Source: Polytrichum commune (lineage: Eukaryota > Streptophyta > Polytrichopsida > Polytrichales > Polytrichaceae). Taken from it: a stretch of 64,000 bases of DNA. A program made the position numbers and the translations under genes. Below are positions 11,773 to 21,293 of this stretch, one piece after another. Location of the stretch: assembly GCA_950295325.1 (NCBI GenBank), contig OX485808.1:2298501-2362500 (forward strand), read 5' to 3'. The notes beneath the pieces are model-generated. The model was given only the letters and a program-made list of their open reading frames with translations, ran no database searches and had not been told where the DNA came from. Every line of letters begins with the position of its first letter. The stretch's first letter is position 1.

Positions 11773-12911
11773 ACAATTTCTTCAATAGTTAAAGTTGCCA
11801 AGAAACGCAACAGAGGAAAACTGCCCAAGAACAACACCCCGACTTTAGTTTTATGAGGAGCTGACGATAGTATATGGTGGATTGGATGGGTTTGAATGAC
11901 GCGGAGGAAATTTGACATGAAATAATGTTTTTGTAGGCAACCCATGAACCTCCAAAAAATACAAGAAGTTGTATTTGAAAAGGAAGATGCCATGTCGAAC
12001 TTTGAATTTATGTTGTATTATTTTACCAGTGCTTCACAATACGTCAAATTCTACTTTGACCAAACAAATTGTAAGTGGGCATATTCAAATATGTCAAACG
12101 TGACAATGTAGTATGATCCGATAAGAAAGATTTATTCACTTGATCCTATAGATGCTAAGAGCTTAGATGAATTTGTGGAAAATCATAGTTGTAAGAATTG
12201 CATTGTTGTTAATCAAGCTTGAACACCTGCCCCTTGTAGACAATATTGTTGGGCATTTGTTTCTCCGCATACAATAATGTTGGATATTTGACTCATGTTG
12301 TAGGTTTATTCAATTGTGTTTTTTTTAGCACATTACTTGAATATGAGAACCATGTAATTTTTTCATGTTTTGTAGTTTTTGTTCATGTATTTGAAGATAG
12401 CCACACCAAATTGGAATACTTTAAACATTAAGCATAATTGTTATTATTTAAAAGTTCCATTCATGTATTGTTGTTTTCTTGTTACAGATCAATGTCAATT
12501 TATGTCAATATTCCAAGATTTTGATAAATGGTACAATTTACAAATAAAATAAATTATATAAATTAAGTTCATGGTGTATATTATATTTACCTATAGGGTC
12601 TTAGGAAAACCCCCAAAATACCATTTTAATTATCAATAGGGTGCCAATTATTGAAGAAATTTAGATAAATATCCCACCATTGCATGTGGTTTATAAAAGT
12701 ATATTGCAAGTGACCTCCCCGTGGTCTCTTCTCTCTTCCAATGGTTGATTCTTCCTCTTGATTTCTTGTTTGATTTGCATGCAATCAACTCGCGTGGGGT
12801 TCCTAGGGACATCCTCAAAAAGCTAAAATTTAGGGTTGGAGCCTTGCAATAGTATGTAGCCAAGAAGTTACATTTTTAGGTTGAGCTTTCGTGAGAATTG
12901 GATTCAATGAA
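11773..12911. other. Non-coding or decayed sequence
   Basis: The longest frame (minus strand, 11736-11993, about 85 codons) partly overlaps the MITE fragment and resembles nothing I know. Nothing else is supportable here. Confidence 0.4.
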
Positions 12912-13000
12912 CTAGTGTCCGTTGATATTTTTGGACATAATTGGTGGAATTCTAGTGTTTCCAAGTCCAATTGGTTACATGTTCACATCTTTCGTGGGAT
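12912..13000 (+). repeat. Dispersed repeat core, copy 3
   Basis: Forward-sense copy containing TAGTGTTTCCAAGTCCAATT and GGTTACATGTTCACATCTTT. Compare 14052-14150 and 18486-18590. Confidence 0.5.
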
Positions 13001-13385
13001 TTGTGAAAGTGAATTCGATTGCATAGTTCTCACTTAATGTTCCGCCTCTCCCTCATTGCCGAATACATTATCAACTGTTAATAGATTGTCTGTTCATCGA
13101 CAAGAAAGCCTGCATTGATGTTCGAATCACCCTTGTGGCTTCAAGAATCAAGGCATTTTACTTGGGCACATTTTTGGTATCTTGTGTGCATGTTAACCTC
13201 AGTGCAATTGCATTCTTGTTTTTGGAGCTGGTGCAATACAATCAAGGCCGAATTGAGTGCTAGGGATTGACATTGTTTCAGGCAAACAGAAGAGGAACGA
13301 GATTGCTAGGCATCCTGTCCTGTGTGGAAGTCACTCTTTGAAAACATAATTTAAAAATGTGGTTCTCAAAAAGTGGCTTGGCTAA

Positions 13386-13906
13386 TGCCCCCTTCCCACC
13401 TGACTTTAGCTAAGACTAAAAGTTGGTTCTAACAAACCGGCCTTCACACCATCGACATTATCTAGTGCCGAGCCTAGTTGGCAAATGATGTGGCATGGCT
13501 TAAAAGTGGAGGTTTTATGCCTCAACCACCGACCCTCCCATCGGTACCTAAACATGAGGCAAGAATATAGGAACTTTAAAAGTGTCGCCTCCCACCCTTG
13601 TGATTGGTTGCTTTTTAGTCTTAGCTATGAGGGCACGAGGAGCTCCATTAACAAAAACCGATGGTAAGATAGGTGAGTAGTAAGGCATTTGGGGATGGGA
13701 CAAAAACTACCCAACATTCATTGCTTGGTAGATAAAACCATGAACATGTGTGAAAGCTACTTAACTAAAACCTACTTGAAAATCTCCGGAGCAAGTTCTT
13801 GTAGGTGCATTGGGATAGTCGGATGCCTCCGCTATAACCGAGGGAGCTTTACCCAGATTTTAGGAAATACTTTGGGTCTTAACTAAAGTCAGGTGGGAAG
13901 GGGGCA
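13386..13906. mobile_element. PIF/Harbinger-type MITE, family C
   Basis: A 521-bp element with perfect terminal inverted repeats of about 25 bp, starting TGCCCCCTTCCCACCTGACT at 13386 and ending in the exact inverse at 13906. It is flanked by TAA on both sides (13383-13385 and 13907-13909). The perfect ends suggest a fairly recent insertion. The two short plus-strand frames inside have no protein features. Confidence 0.8.
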
Positions 13907-14051
13907 TAAGCATGCTTGGAATCTTAGAATGCAGGCAGTATCTTAAACATCAAGTTCAGCAATTTGGAGCCAATCACCTCCTTTTTTCTGGAATCTAACT
14001 ATACATAGTATACAAGGGTTTTGTTTTGTTTTGTTTTTTTTTTTTTTCAAG

Positions 14052-14150
14052 CAGTGTCCATGGAAATTTTTGGGTATAATTGTCGACATCCTAGTGTTTT
14101 CAAGTCCAACTGGTTACATGTTGTGATCTTTCGTTTTTCTTTATTAATTC
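14052..14150 (+). repeat. Dispersed repeat core, copy 4
   Basis: Contains AGTGTCCATGGAAATTTTTG, CTAGTGTTTTCAAGTCCAAC and TTTCGTTTTTCTTTATT. It is preceded by a T-rich run at 14018-14047. Confidence 0.5.
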
Positions 14151-14693
14151 TGTATGTTTCATAAATTCTTCTAAAATGATTCACTATATTCGTTAATTTG
14201 AGACTTTCTCTTGTCTCAGATTAATATATGGATCACAACAACATGGTCTAATGTTTGGGTCGTCCTACCTAAACTATCTTGATATGAGTTCTTAATTGGG
14301 TTCTTGATATGAACACCCACTTCAAAGTATTTGCATCTTACAACATTCTCCAATATTTGTGTGATTTTATCCATGTTCTTATATTTGTAACTGTCTCAAA
14401 ATGCGGAAAAAGTCCCAAATTAACGAATATAGTGAATTTGGTTATTTTCCTGAAGTCTTGAACTTCGACCCATTATATCCTCAAACTCGACCGGTTCATC
14501 TGTAACTTGTGGTCGGTTCTCCTTGTTCATCGTTCTCAAGTTCTCTGCCCTCCAGTCTTTTTATTTGGTGCACTTGCACATGCACAGCTTGCAAAGAAAT
14601 ATTCTGGCAAGCCTTTCAAACATGGAGATTACATAAAATTATTCTGCTTGATCTGGTGAAGTAAAGATTGAGATTCGGATGAATGCATTTGAC

Positions 14694-14948
14694 TGACAGA
14701 CAGACAGACAGACAAACTACGTCTTGCATTTGTTTCTTGGACTGATGAATGTTTCTACGAACCAGGTTGCAGATTCATTAGAGAAATGCACTGAGCATGA
14801 AGATGAGTATATGATCAGCGAAAAGAAACTGTTTGTCAATAAGGATGTTTTCCTCCTCCCTCCTGTCAAAACTTTAACAGAGATTTGCTGGTCAAAGTCT
14901 TTCGCACTTGCCGCAGCTCCGCCTCCGCAAGATCGCAACAAGCTCTAA
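14694..14948 (+). other. Possible decayed or captured exon
   Basis: After a GACA microsatellite (14695-14714) a plus-strand frame of roughly 70 codons ends at 14948 and has protein-like composition, including a stretch reading KKLFVNKDVFLLPPVKTL. No in-frame ATG opens the frame at a convincing place, and an opposite-strand frame overlaps it fully. I do not recognise the protein. It may be an exon fragment carried by a transposon, or chance. Confidence 0.2.
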
Positions 14949-14950
14949 AA

Positions 14951-15488
14951 ACTTTCGTGCAACACCATCAACACTCCTGAATTATTCCTCGGATAAGACC
15001 GAGAGCAAGATGCCAGGATTGAACAAGCGGCGGTTACAATAGCAGGGACGAAGCTAATTCCTTGCAATTGAAGCTAATCCTTTGGCGTTGTGTTTGCATG
15101 CCAACATACAACATAACTTTCACACCTTGAAGAACCGAGATATGCAGGGCCGAGAATGGTGTGGATGTGTGGAAGGCTGGAAAGCCATCGGGCAAGGAAC
15201 ACTAATTTTTCAATAGCTGCCCTAACTCGACTCTTAGCTTGTTGACTATGTCAAGTTTGTTGACTGGGTGGTGCGGCCTCCAAACAAGTTAGGGATGACA
15301 TGCGGTCAACTAATTTGTTTTAAAATCTTGAGTTTAGTTAACATGGCTAACTAGGCAATGCGGCTATACCGTAAGAGAGCTCTCAAGAAGACTATCTTTT
15401 ACATAAACTTAAGGGTGGCTTAAACCCAAGCCTTAACTTGGGTTTCATGGGAACTCCAAGGTTAAGCCACCTAAGGCGTGGGATCCTA
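14951..15488. other. Non-coding, foldback near 15,413-15,471
   Basis: No gene. An imperfect foldback pairs GGTGGCTTAAACCCAAG (about 15,414) with the TTGGGTTTCATG and AAGGTTAAGCCACC region (about 15,437-15,471), as in a small MITE remnant. Confidence 0.4.
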
Positions 15489-15775
15489 CATGGCATTGAA
15501 TGGATCATGTTTCATGGTCAGTTGGACTATTTTCAAAAACCACCTCTTGGAGGTAGGCCTAACACAAAACTGGAAGACCATGACACTCCAAATGCTCAAA
15601 ACCGTTGATTTATTCTATTTTAGCATGTGTGAGGACCTACATGGATAGAAATTCATCGAAATAACATTTGGTTGAGGGCCCGGTCACATATGACTTCACA
15701 CTACACTTGAGAGTCCGTGACCATACTACATGATTTTGGAGGTGCCTTGGGAGGGCCTTTGGACACTTGCTCCTC
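15489..15775 (-). mobile_element. MITE family A, inverted internal fragment
   Basis: Reads as the reverse complement of the family A interior (ATGGATCATGTTTCATGGTC, then GGAGGTAGGCCTAACACAAA, then GGGCCCGGTCACATATGACT). Both outer ends are missing. It is degenerate. Confidence 0.7.
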
Positions 15776-16449
15776 CGTTGCGATCGTCATGATTGTGTTG
15801 TGTAGCGCTTTCAGGGTAAATGAGAGGGGCCTCAATGTCGGGCCATGTGTGATTACGCAATTCGTTGTTCACAGTGGTACCAAATCATGTGTCGTCACTT
15901 TCTCTTCGGCGAGCGACACTTCAGGATTCGGGCAACATGCCTACGCCAAGAATGTGCTGCACTTGCAGATCGCTAGCTCCCTGCCTAATTCTTGCCCGAT
16001 TCTCAATGATGCGAGTGCTGTGGTGTGGTGTGGTGGGGGAGAAGGAATTTTGAGCATCCATGATTGCAAAGATTGAGAGCAGGATGCCTCCTAATTCTTG
16101 AGCTCATGGGAGGAGGAGAGAGATTCAAATTTCCCGCCTGCGAGGTCTAATTCATGGTTCACCAACTTGCTCGCATCTAACTCTTGAGATTGTCATGAGA
16201 TCTTCAAGCTAACTAAAGGAAATGAGACGCTGAAATTTAAAACTCAACAGCTCAAACGGTTTCATTCAAGCCTGGCATATCAACCTTATGCAGTTGTTTT
16301 AGAGTGGCCACATCCACAATATATAGCAGTTGGCGCCAATTGATACCATCGGCCGTTGATGACAGCGGGAACCCCCAATTTCTAGCGGAAACGAGATATT
16401 TTCCACGGGAACATGGATGTAGCGGTGAGGAGCAAGAGGGTCCCACTCT

Positions 16450-18450
16450 CTTCATGTGGCCTGGCACCTGAGGCTGACCCGATTAGTTATCTTTCTAATT
16501 CTCTTCCTGATTTGCCTACCATTGGTGAAGCACATGCTAGTACTTTCAAAGTGGATAAATAGAGAGCATAGGATCCGAGTGAGAGTTCCATCATCTGTCG
16601 TAACAGGACTTGTACCTATCACCAAAACTGAAGAGTCTTGGCTTCTTGCCACATCAGTTGCAGCATACACAAACACTAGAACATGGATGACAATGTCTGT
16701 GATAAGGTTATCAGATAGAAGAGTTCTATATACGCGTAGATGTGCCATCTGGAGCTGTAGCGCCCAGTACTACATGTCATACCTTTAGTAGAGGATGATT
16801 CCATTGAGCCATTCAGTCAAGATGTGGACATAGATGCAGACAGAGAGCTCGAGGTTCCTGCAACATGGGACGGAGAGCCAAATTTCGACGGAGTTACCCG
16901 AAGAGGTGTTTGAAGACATCGAAGAGGAACTTGTGCAACGTCAAGCTTGTCAGAGGAAAACATCAATCGAAGAGCGTTATTCAAATGACACATGGATTTT
17001 ATATTACAACACATTTGATCCGACTCTTGCAGAATTTACGGGTCCTGCTCGAGGGATCACATGCTCATTTCAAAAGTATGTTCTGGCCGTGGAAATCATT
17101 GAGTAAGATATGCCAACAGACTAATGCATATGCAAGTCGAATATTACCAGAGATGAGGAAGGGTTTTTCCAGAGAGGACTCGAGGAGGAAAGGTTGGTGG
17201 CCTTTGGAACCCGCGGAGTTGAAGACGTGGATGGGGATAGGGATTCTTATGGGATTGAAATCGCAGCCCAACTACAAGAGTTACTGGAGCAAGCAATCTG
17301 CATTCCTGTATTATCCAATCATTGCACAAGCCATGAGCCGTGACATGTACGAAGGAATCATGCGATGCCTTCACTTGAAGGAGCAGAATGAACAAATTTC
17401 ATTAAGACAAAATTCCCAACATCGACAAGATTTATCAGATTAGGTGGATTCTTGAGGATTTCAGAGAAAGGTGCAAGAGCACATTCAATCTTGGGCATTT
17501 TGTCACTGTTGAGGAGATGATGGTCCCTTACAAGGGTACCTTTTGTGATATTCAACAATACATGCCAAGTAAGCTCTATAAATGGGGTGTGAAGCTTTGG
17601 TGCCTGGCCGACTCTGAATCTAGATACGTATAGAATTTCTATGTCTATTGTGGCAAAGCTCAAGACACTGTTGGGAATCCGGTGGGTGCAAGGGGAGAAG
17701 GGCAAGCCGCAGGGAATGTGGTGAAGCAGCTCTTGTTGCCTGTGGCCAACCGAGGTCATGTATGCGTCATGGACAATTACAGCAGCATTGAGCTTTTCGA
17801 GCATCTATTGACATTGAAGACTTATTGCACTGGATCGATCCGAAGGAACAGGGTTGGCCTTCCAAAGGCTATGCTAAACAAGAGAAGAATTTGAGAAAAC
17901 AGAGTAGGGTACTGTGATTTGGCGCATGCACATTTGGCGGCATTTGACAATCGTCCAATGGAAAGAAAAAAAGGGGGTGCTCATGTTTTCCACTCCTGCA
18001 CCCCCAATCACTTCAGATGGGACTGTAGTTTCTGTGCCTCGACGTGTAAATGGAATTAGAATTCCAAGAGAGACCTCACCTGTTTATCTACAGTATACTA
18101 CATACAAGTGGTGGCACCGACTTTATTTATTTTTGTTTGATACTTCATGCGTCAATATGTGGATAATCTACAATCAAGCAGCTAGTAGGATTCAGAAGGG
18201 AAAGAGAATCTCTCTTTTAGATATTGCAGATGGCTATGGGTCAGCATCTCGTGTATTCAAATCCTACTTGGGTGAGCTCGACCTCTGTGTATGTGCCAGA
18301 TCGTCCAACGATTCACCAGAGTTGTAGATGTCATTGCAGGAGGTTGTGCGTGCTGTGTGGGAAGCGGATTCGGATGATGTGTCCTCATTGTGGAGGAGTG
18401 CATACATGCATTGGGCAGTGTTTCAAATCATGTCATACTGCTTGCAGAAT
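16450..18450 (+). pseudogene. piggyBac-derived transposase pseudogene
   Basis: A decayed DDE-type transposase of the piggyBac (PGBD) family, readable only by changing frame several times and crossing stops. An acidic N-terminal part (EDDSIEPFSQDVDIDADRE) appears near 16,790-16,850. The PAELKTWMGIGILMG block is near 17,209. A block reading VTVEEMMVPYKG near 17,503 corresponds to the first catalytic Asp region, with Glu where Asp is expected. MPSKLYKWGVKLWCLADS follows near 17,568 and VMDNYSSIELFEHL, around the second catalytic Asp, near 17,767. TYKWWHRLYLFLFDTSC is near 18,100. A Cys-rich tail (18,322-18,440, CVLCGKR, CPHCGG, CIGQC) matches the family's C-terminal zinc-binding domain. The GVDxxDQ region with the third Asp is not recognisable. 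Terminal repeats with TTAA were not identified. It is certainly non-functional. Confidence 0.8.
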
Positions 18451-18485
18451 TCGATTTAGAGTTGGGGAGCTAATTTGTTCTGAAG

Positions 18486-18590
18486 CCAGTGTCCGGGGAG
18501 AATTTTGGGGCATAATCGGTCGACATTTTAGAGTTTCCAAGTCCAACCGGTTACATGTTGACATCTTTTGGTTTTTCTTTATTGAATTAG
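18486..18590 (+). repeat. Dispersed repeat core, copy 5
   Basis: Contains AGTGTCCGGGGAGAATTTTG, GGTCGACATTTTAGAGTTTC and CAACCGGTTACATGTTGACA, directly after the piggyBac cysteine-rich tail. A short flanking direct repeat (GCAGAATT(C/T)GAT...TTGGGGAGCT) is seen near 18,445 and 18,600. Confidence 0.5.
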
Positions 18591-19827
18591 GGTGTCTTGC
18601 AGAATTTGATCCAGTGTTGGGGAGCTGTTTTGACAACAACCAAAGCTTGTGAGGGAGAAGGTTGCGATCAACTGAATGGGAGGCGGTCACTCTCATTGGG
18701 CGGGACCAGTAGATGGAAATAGGCTATGCTGTAGGTGCCATGATAGTGTTCAATGTTGAAGTCTCCAACACCTGTCAAATGCCATTTTGGCTGTCAAAAA
18801 TTTTTTTTTTTGGGGGGCACTTCAAAATCATGTGCTCTGCAAAGTTTCCACTCTTCACAGCGAAGGTTTGTCCAAAAACTGCCTGTCACAAAATACAGTG
18901 GTTGCAATTTGCAAATAGAAACATACCTGGACTCCAATCTTAGCACTCTAACATACACTTTCAGATTCCAATTAATTCTTGCAATTTCGACTCTACAACT
19001 TCGACTCGGCACTGACTGCAACTTCAACTTGGCAAGCACAACTATATGTGAACGTGGACTTTCCAAACAGAATTGGGTGAAGAGTGATCACAGAAGTCGA
19101 TTGAAACTTGAAACATTGGATGCATTGATGCGAGTGTCATTATGTAGTCTTCTGATAAAAAATATGGACTAAGGCTAGAATTTTTGGCACTTGGGAATCG
19201 ACCAAAAACCAGAGGGCTTTGCCTTTGGAGTTGGATGACGGTTGAGTGCATTATGTTGGGAATCTAATTAATTTGAGTGCATCGTTTTATTGCATGTACT
19301 TCTTCAATATAGCGAGACATCATATTATTTTCATATTCAATACAAAACGGCCAATATCTAGTTTTTTTTTGTGAAGTGTTGCAAAAAAAATTTGAAAGTT
19401 TGAGTGAAGTGTGATTATTTTGAAGCCCGTCACATCGAAATGCATGTGCACACTCTCAAACTTGAACACTGCTTGGAGGTGCCCATTGGGGCAGATCTAG
19501 TAGGTGTGGCTATTTTTTCACTCTCTGCCCACCCATGTATGACCTGCCCGTGAACCTTCAAGAGGAGTATCCAAAAAACCTCATCCCATTCTCATATGAT
19601 GTCCGATTTGTAATATATTTTGTGCATATGGTTTTGTTTCATGTTGTGTACAATATGACCGTTTGGATTTGTTGGACTTCATAGTATGGCAAGGGTGTGT
19701 ACATCGGAGAGGTTTGTGTAGCAAGTGGACCACTTGGTACATCAAGTGATAGAACTCGCGGATATAATTTTTTACAATATGTGAAGTTTGGAATATGAGT
19801 TTTAAACCTATGAGAGAACAAATGATG
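18591..19827. other. Non-coding, nothing recognised
   Basis: Overlapping frames of 70-140 codons on both strands around 18,700-19,250 do not resemble a known protein and contradict each other. I see no splice structure or repeat that would support a gene. Confidence 0.4.
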
Positions 19828-19984
19828 ATGGTTTGAGATGACCGTAAACTACTGGATGATAGTGGAAAGGTACCCAAACCAAATGGAGTGGTTGGTGGTT
19901 CGATTCCCAGCCGTGAAATTGTCTCTCTACTTGACGGAAACTAGCCAGGTGGTCAAGCACCTCCTGTGTTTCAAAACAAAAAAG
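19828..19984 (+). mobile_element. tRNA-related SINE, copy 2
   Basis: A 157-bp unit flanked by a perfect 16-bp target duplication GAGAGAACAAATGATG (19812-19827 and 19985-20000). It carries a textbook B-box (GGTTCGATTCC, near 19,896) and an A-rich tail. The match to 8259-8435 covers essentially the whole unit, and the long intact target duplication suggests a younger insertion. Confidence 0.85.
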
Positions 19985-20100
19985 GAGAGAACAAATGATG
20001 GGTTGCACTTTGTCCAAAGTAACTTTTCATGCATGAGTAATATACTTGGTCAAACCTGCAAGTGTGTATGTAGGGCATGCTCCTATTGTGCATAGATGTG

Positions 20101-20710
20101 TCTTAGTCTATTATAAGAAATTTTAATTGGAAGCAAGCATTTTCTGGTGAAAGGATACCTAAGAAGTTCGTTAAAAAGATCAAAATTTGGCACCTTTTGA
20201 GAGGCATTACACTTTGGACCATTTGGATTGAACACAATGACAAAATTTTCAATCATGAACAATGGCATGAGGCTCATGTCAAACATAGGATTTGGGATGC
20301 ATTGATCATCTACGCCGAGGCTGCATGGGAGCGAGTGATCCACCACATTAAGACTAGCAAATTCTTTGCTACGGCCATGCTTCAAGGTTTTGACCAAACA
20401 TGGGGGTGCTAGGAATGTCATATGTAGGAGGAGCAATTTGCATATTACTTGGAATTGGAAGAGGCAACATAGCTAGTCGGCTCATGATGGGTGACTTTGG
20501 TGGTTTGGGGGTGGTCCTTGGCTTGGGGGATCTGGTGGGTTGTCCGTGGTGGGGTCTTGGTTGTTCTTTTACGTGGTGGTGTCTCACGACCGAGGGGTCT
20601 TGCCTCCGCTTGGTGAGGGCGTGTTTTCTTGGTTTTATGAATTGGCGTTGGCTTTGTTGGCCTTCTGTCTCAAAAAAATAAGATAAAATAAGATAAAATA
20701 AGATAAAATC
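20101..20710 (+). mobile_element. LINE-type retroelement 3' end, decayed
   Basis: The segment 20,101-20,475 encodes the C-terminal region of a plant non-LTR retroelement reverse-transcriptase protein: a frame with WHLLRGITLWTIWIEHND, then QWHEAHVKHRIWD, then a TAMLQGFDQTWG block. One extra G near 20,400 shifts the frame, after which ARNVICRRSNLHITWNWKRQ continues in the next frame. A 3' untranslated part follows, then a tail of repeated ATAAGATAAA units at about 20,678-20,708, as LINE 3' tails often are. Everything 5' of the C-terminus is missing, so it is a 5'-truncated dead copy. Its relation to the fragment with an AAAAG tail near 4670-4715 is suggestive only. Confidence 0.65.
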
Positions 20711-20820
20711 TTGCAGATGGCTGCTTCAAATAGCCTCAAATTTCTTGAGATTGTACAATACAAGCCTAAACATGAGATCTTATGGCGGGCCAAGCCAATG
20801 ATTCATTCTTTTTGGTAATA

Positions 20821-21293
20821 CAGTCCACCCTCTATAAATGTTAGGCTTTGGAGTAAAATTTTCCTAACATTTATTGTGAGTTAACATTGTAACAGTTATA
20901 AAGGGAGCTTTTTGAATGCTTAACAAATATAAATTCATTACAATTATGGAGCGAGAGTTTTGCAAAATTATCATATATAAAATATGTGTATCAAACCAAT
21001 ATTTTATTTTTATGAAACAAAATAAGAATCAATATAGTCCAGATGAATAATTTGATCACAAAAGTCAAATTTGGTGGCTTTTGCCACTTTGAAAGGTTGT
21101 GAGTCGTCACACAATATTGAATGTATTTCGTAGGTTAACATTTATAAGTGGAAAATTAACAAAGAGGGGAGTAAATTATTGTTAACATTTAACATAGTTA
21201 ACATTCTAGTTAGCAATATGAGGGGAGTACGATTTTGTTAACAAATATAATGAGTTAACGTTTATAAGTGTAACATTTATCGAGGGTGGACTG
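20821..21293. mobile_element. Tc1/mariner-type MITE
   Basis: A 473-bp element beginning CAGTCCACCCTCTATAAATG and ending in the inverse (CATTTATCGAGGGTGGACTG), with TA on both sides (20819-20820 and 21294-21295). A TA target duplication with CAGTC-type ends is typical of pogo-like Tc1/mariner MITEs. The interior is AT-rich, with several GTTAACATT motifs, and has no transposase. Confidence 0.8.

Noticed and set aside
15717-16076. Plus-strand frame of 119 codons
   Set aside because: Its first part is inverted MITE family A sequence and the rest matches nothing recognisable, so it is a chance frame.
17358-17804. Minus-strand frame of 148 codons
   Set aside because: Antisense to the piggyBac remnant, whose ordered motifs lie on the plus strand.
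18713-19172. Overlapping plus-strand frames of 76 and 139 codons
   Set aside because: They overlap in different frames and with an opposite-strand frame, include a T/G homopolymer, and have no domain or splice support.
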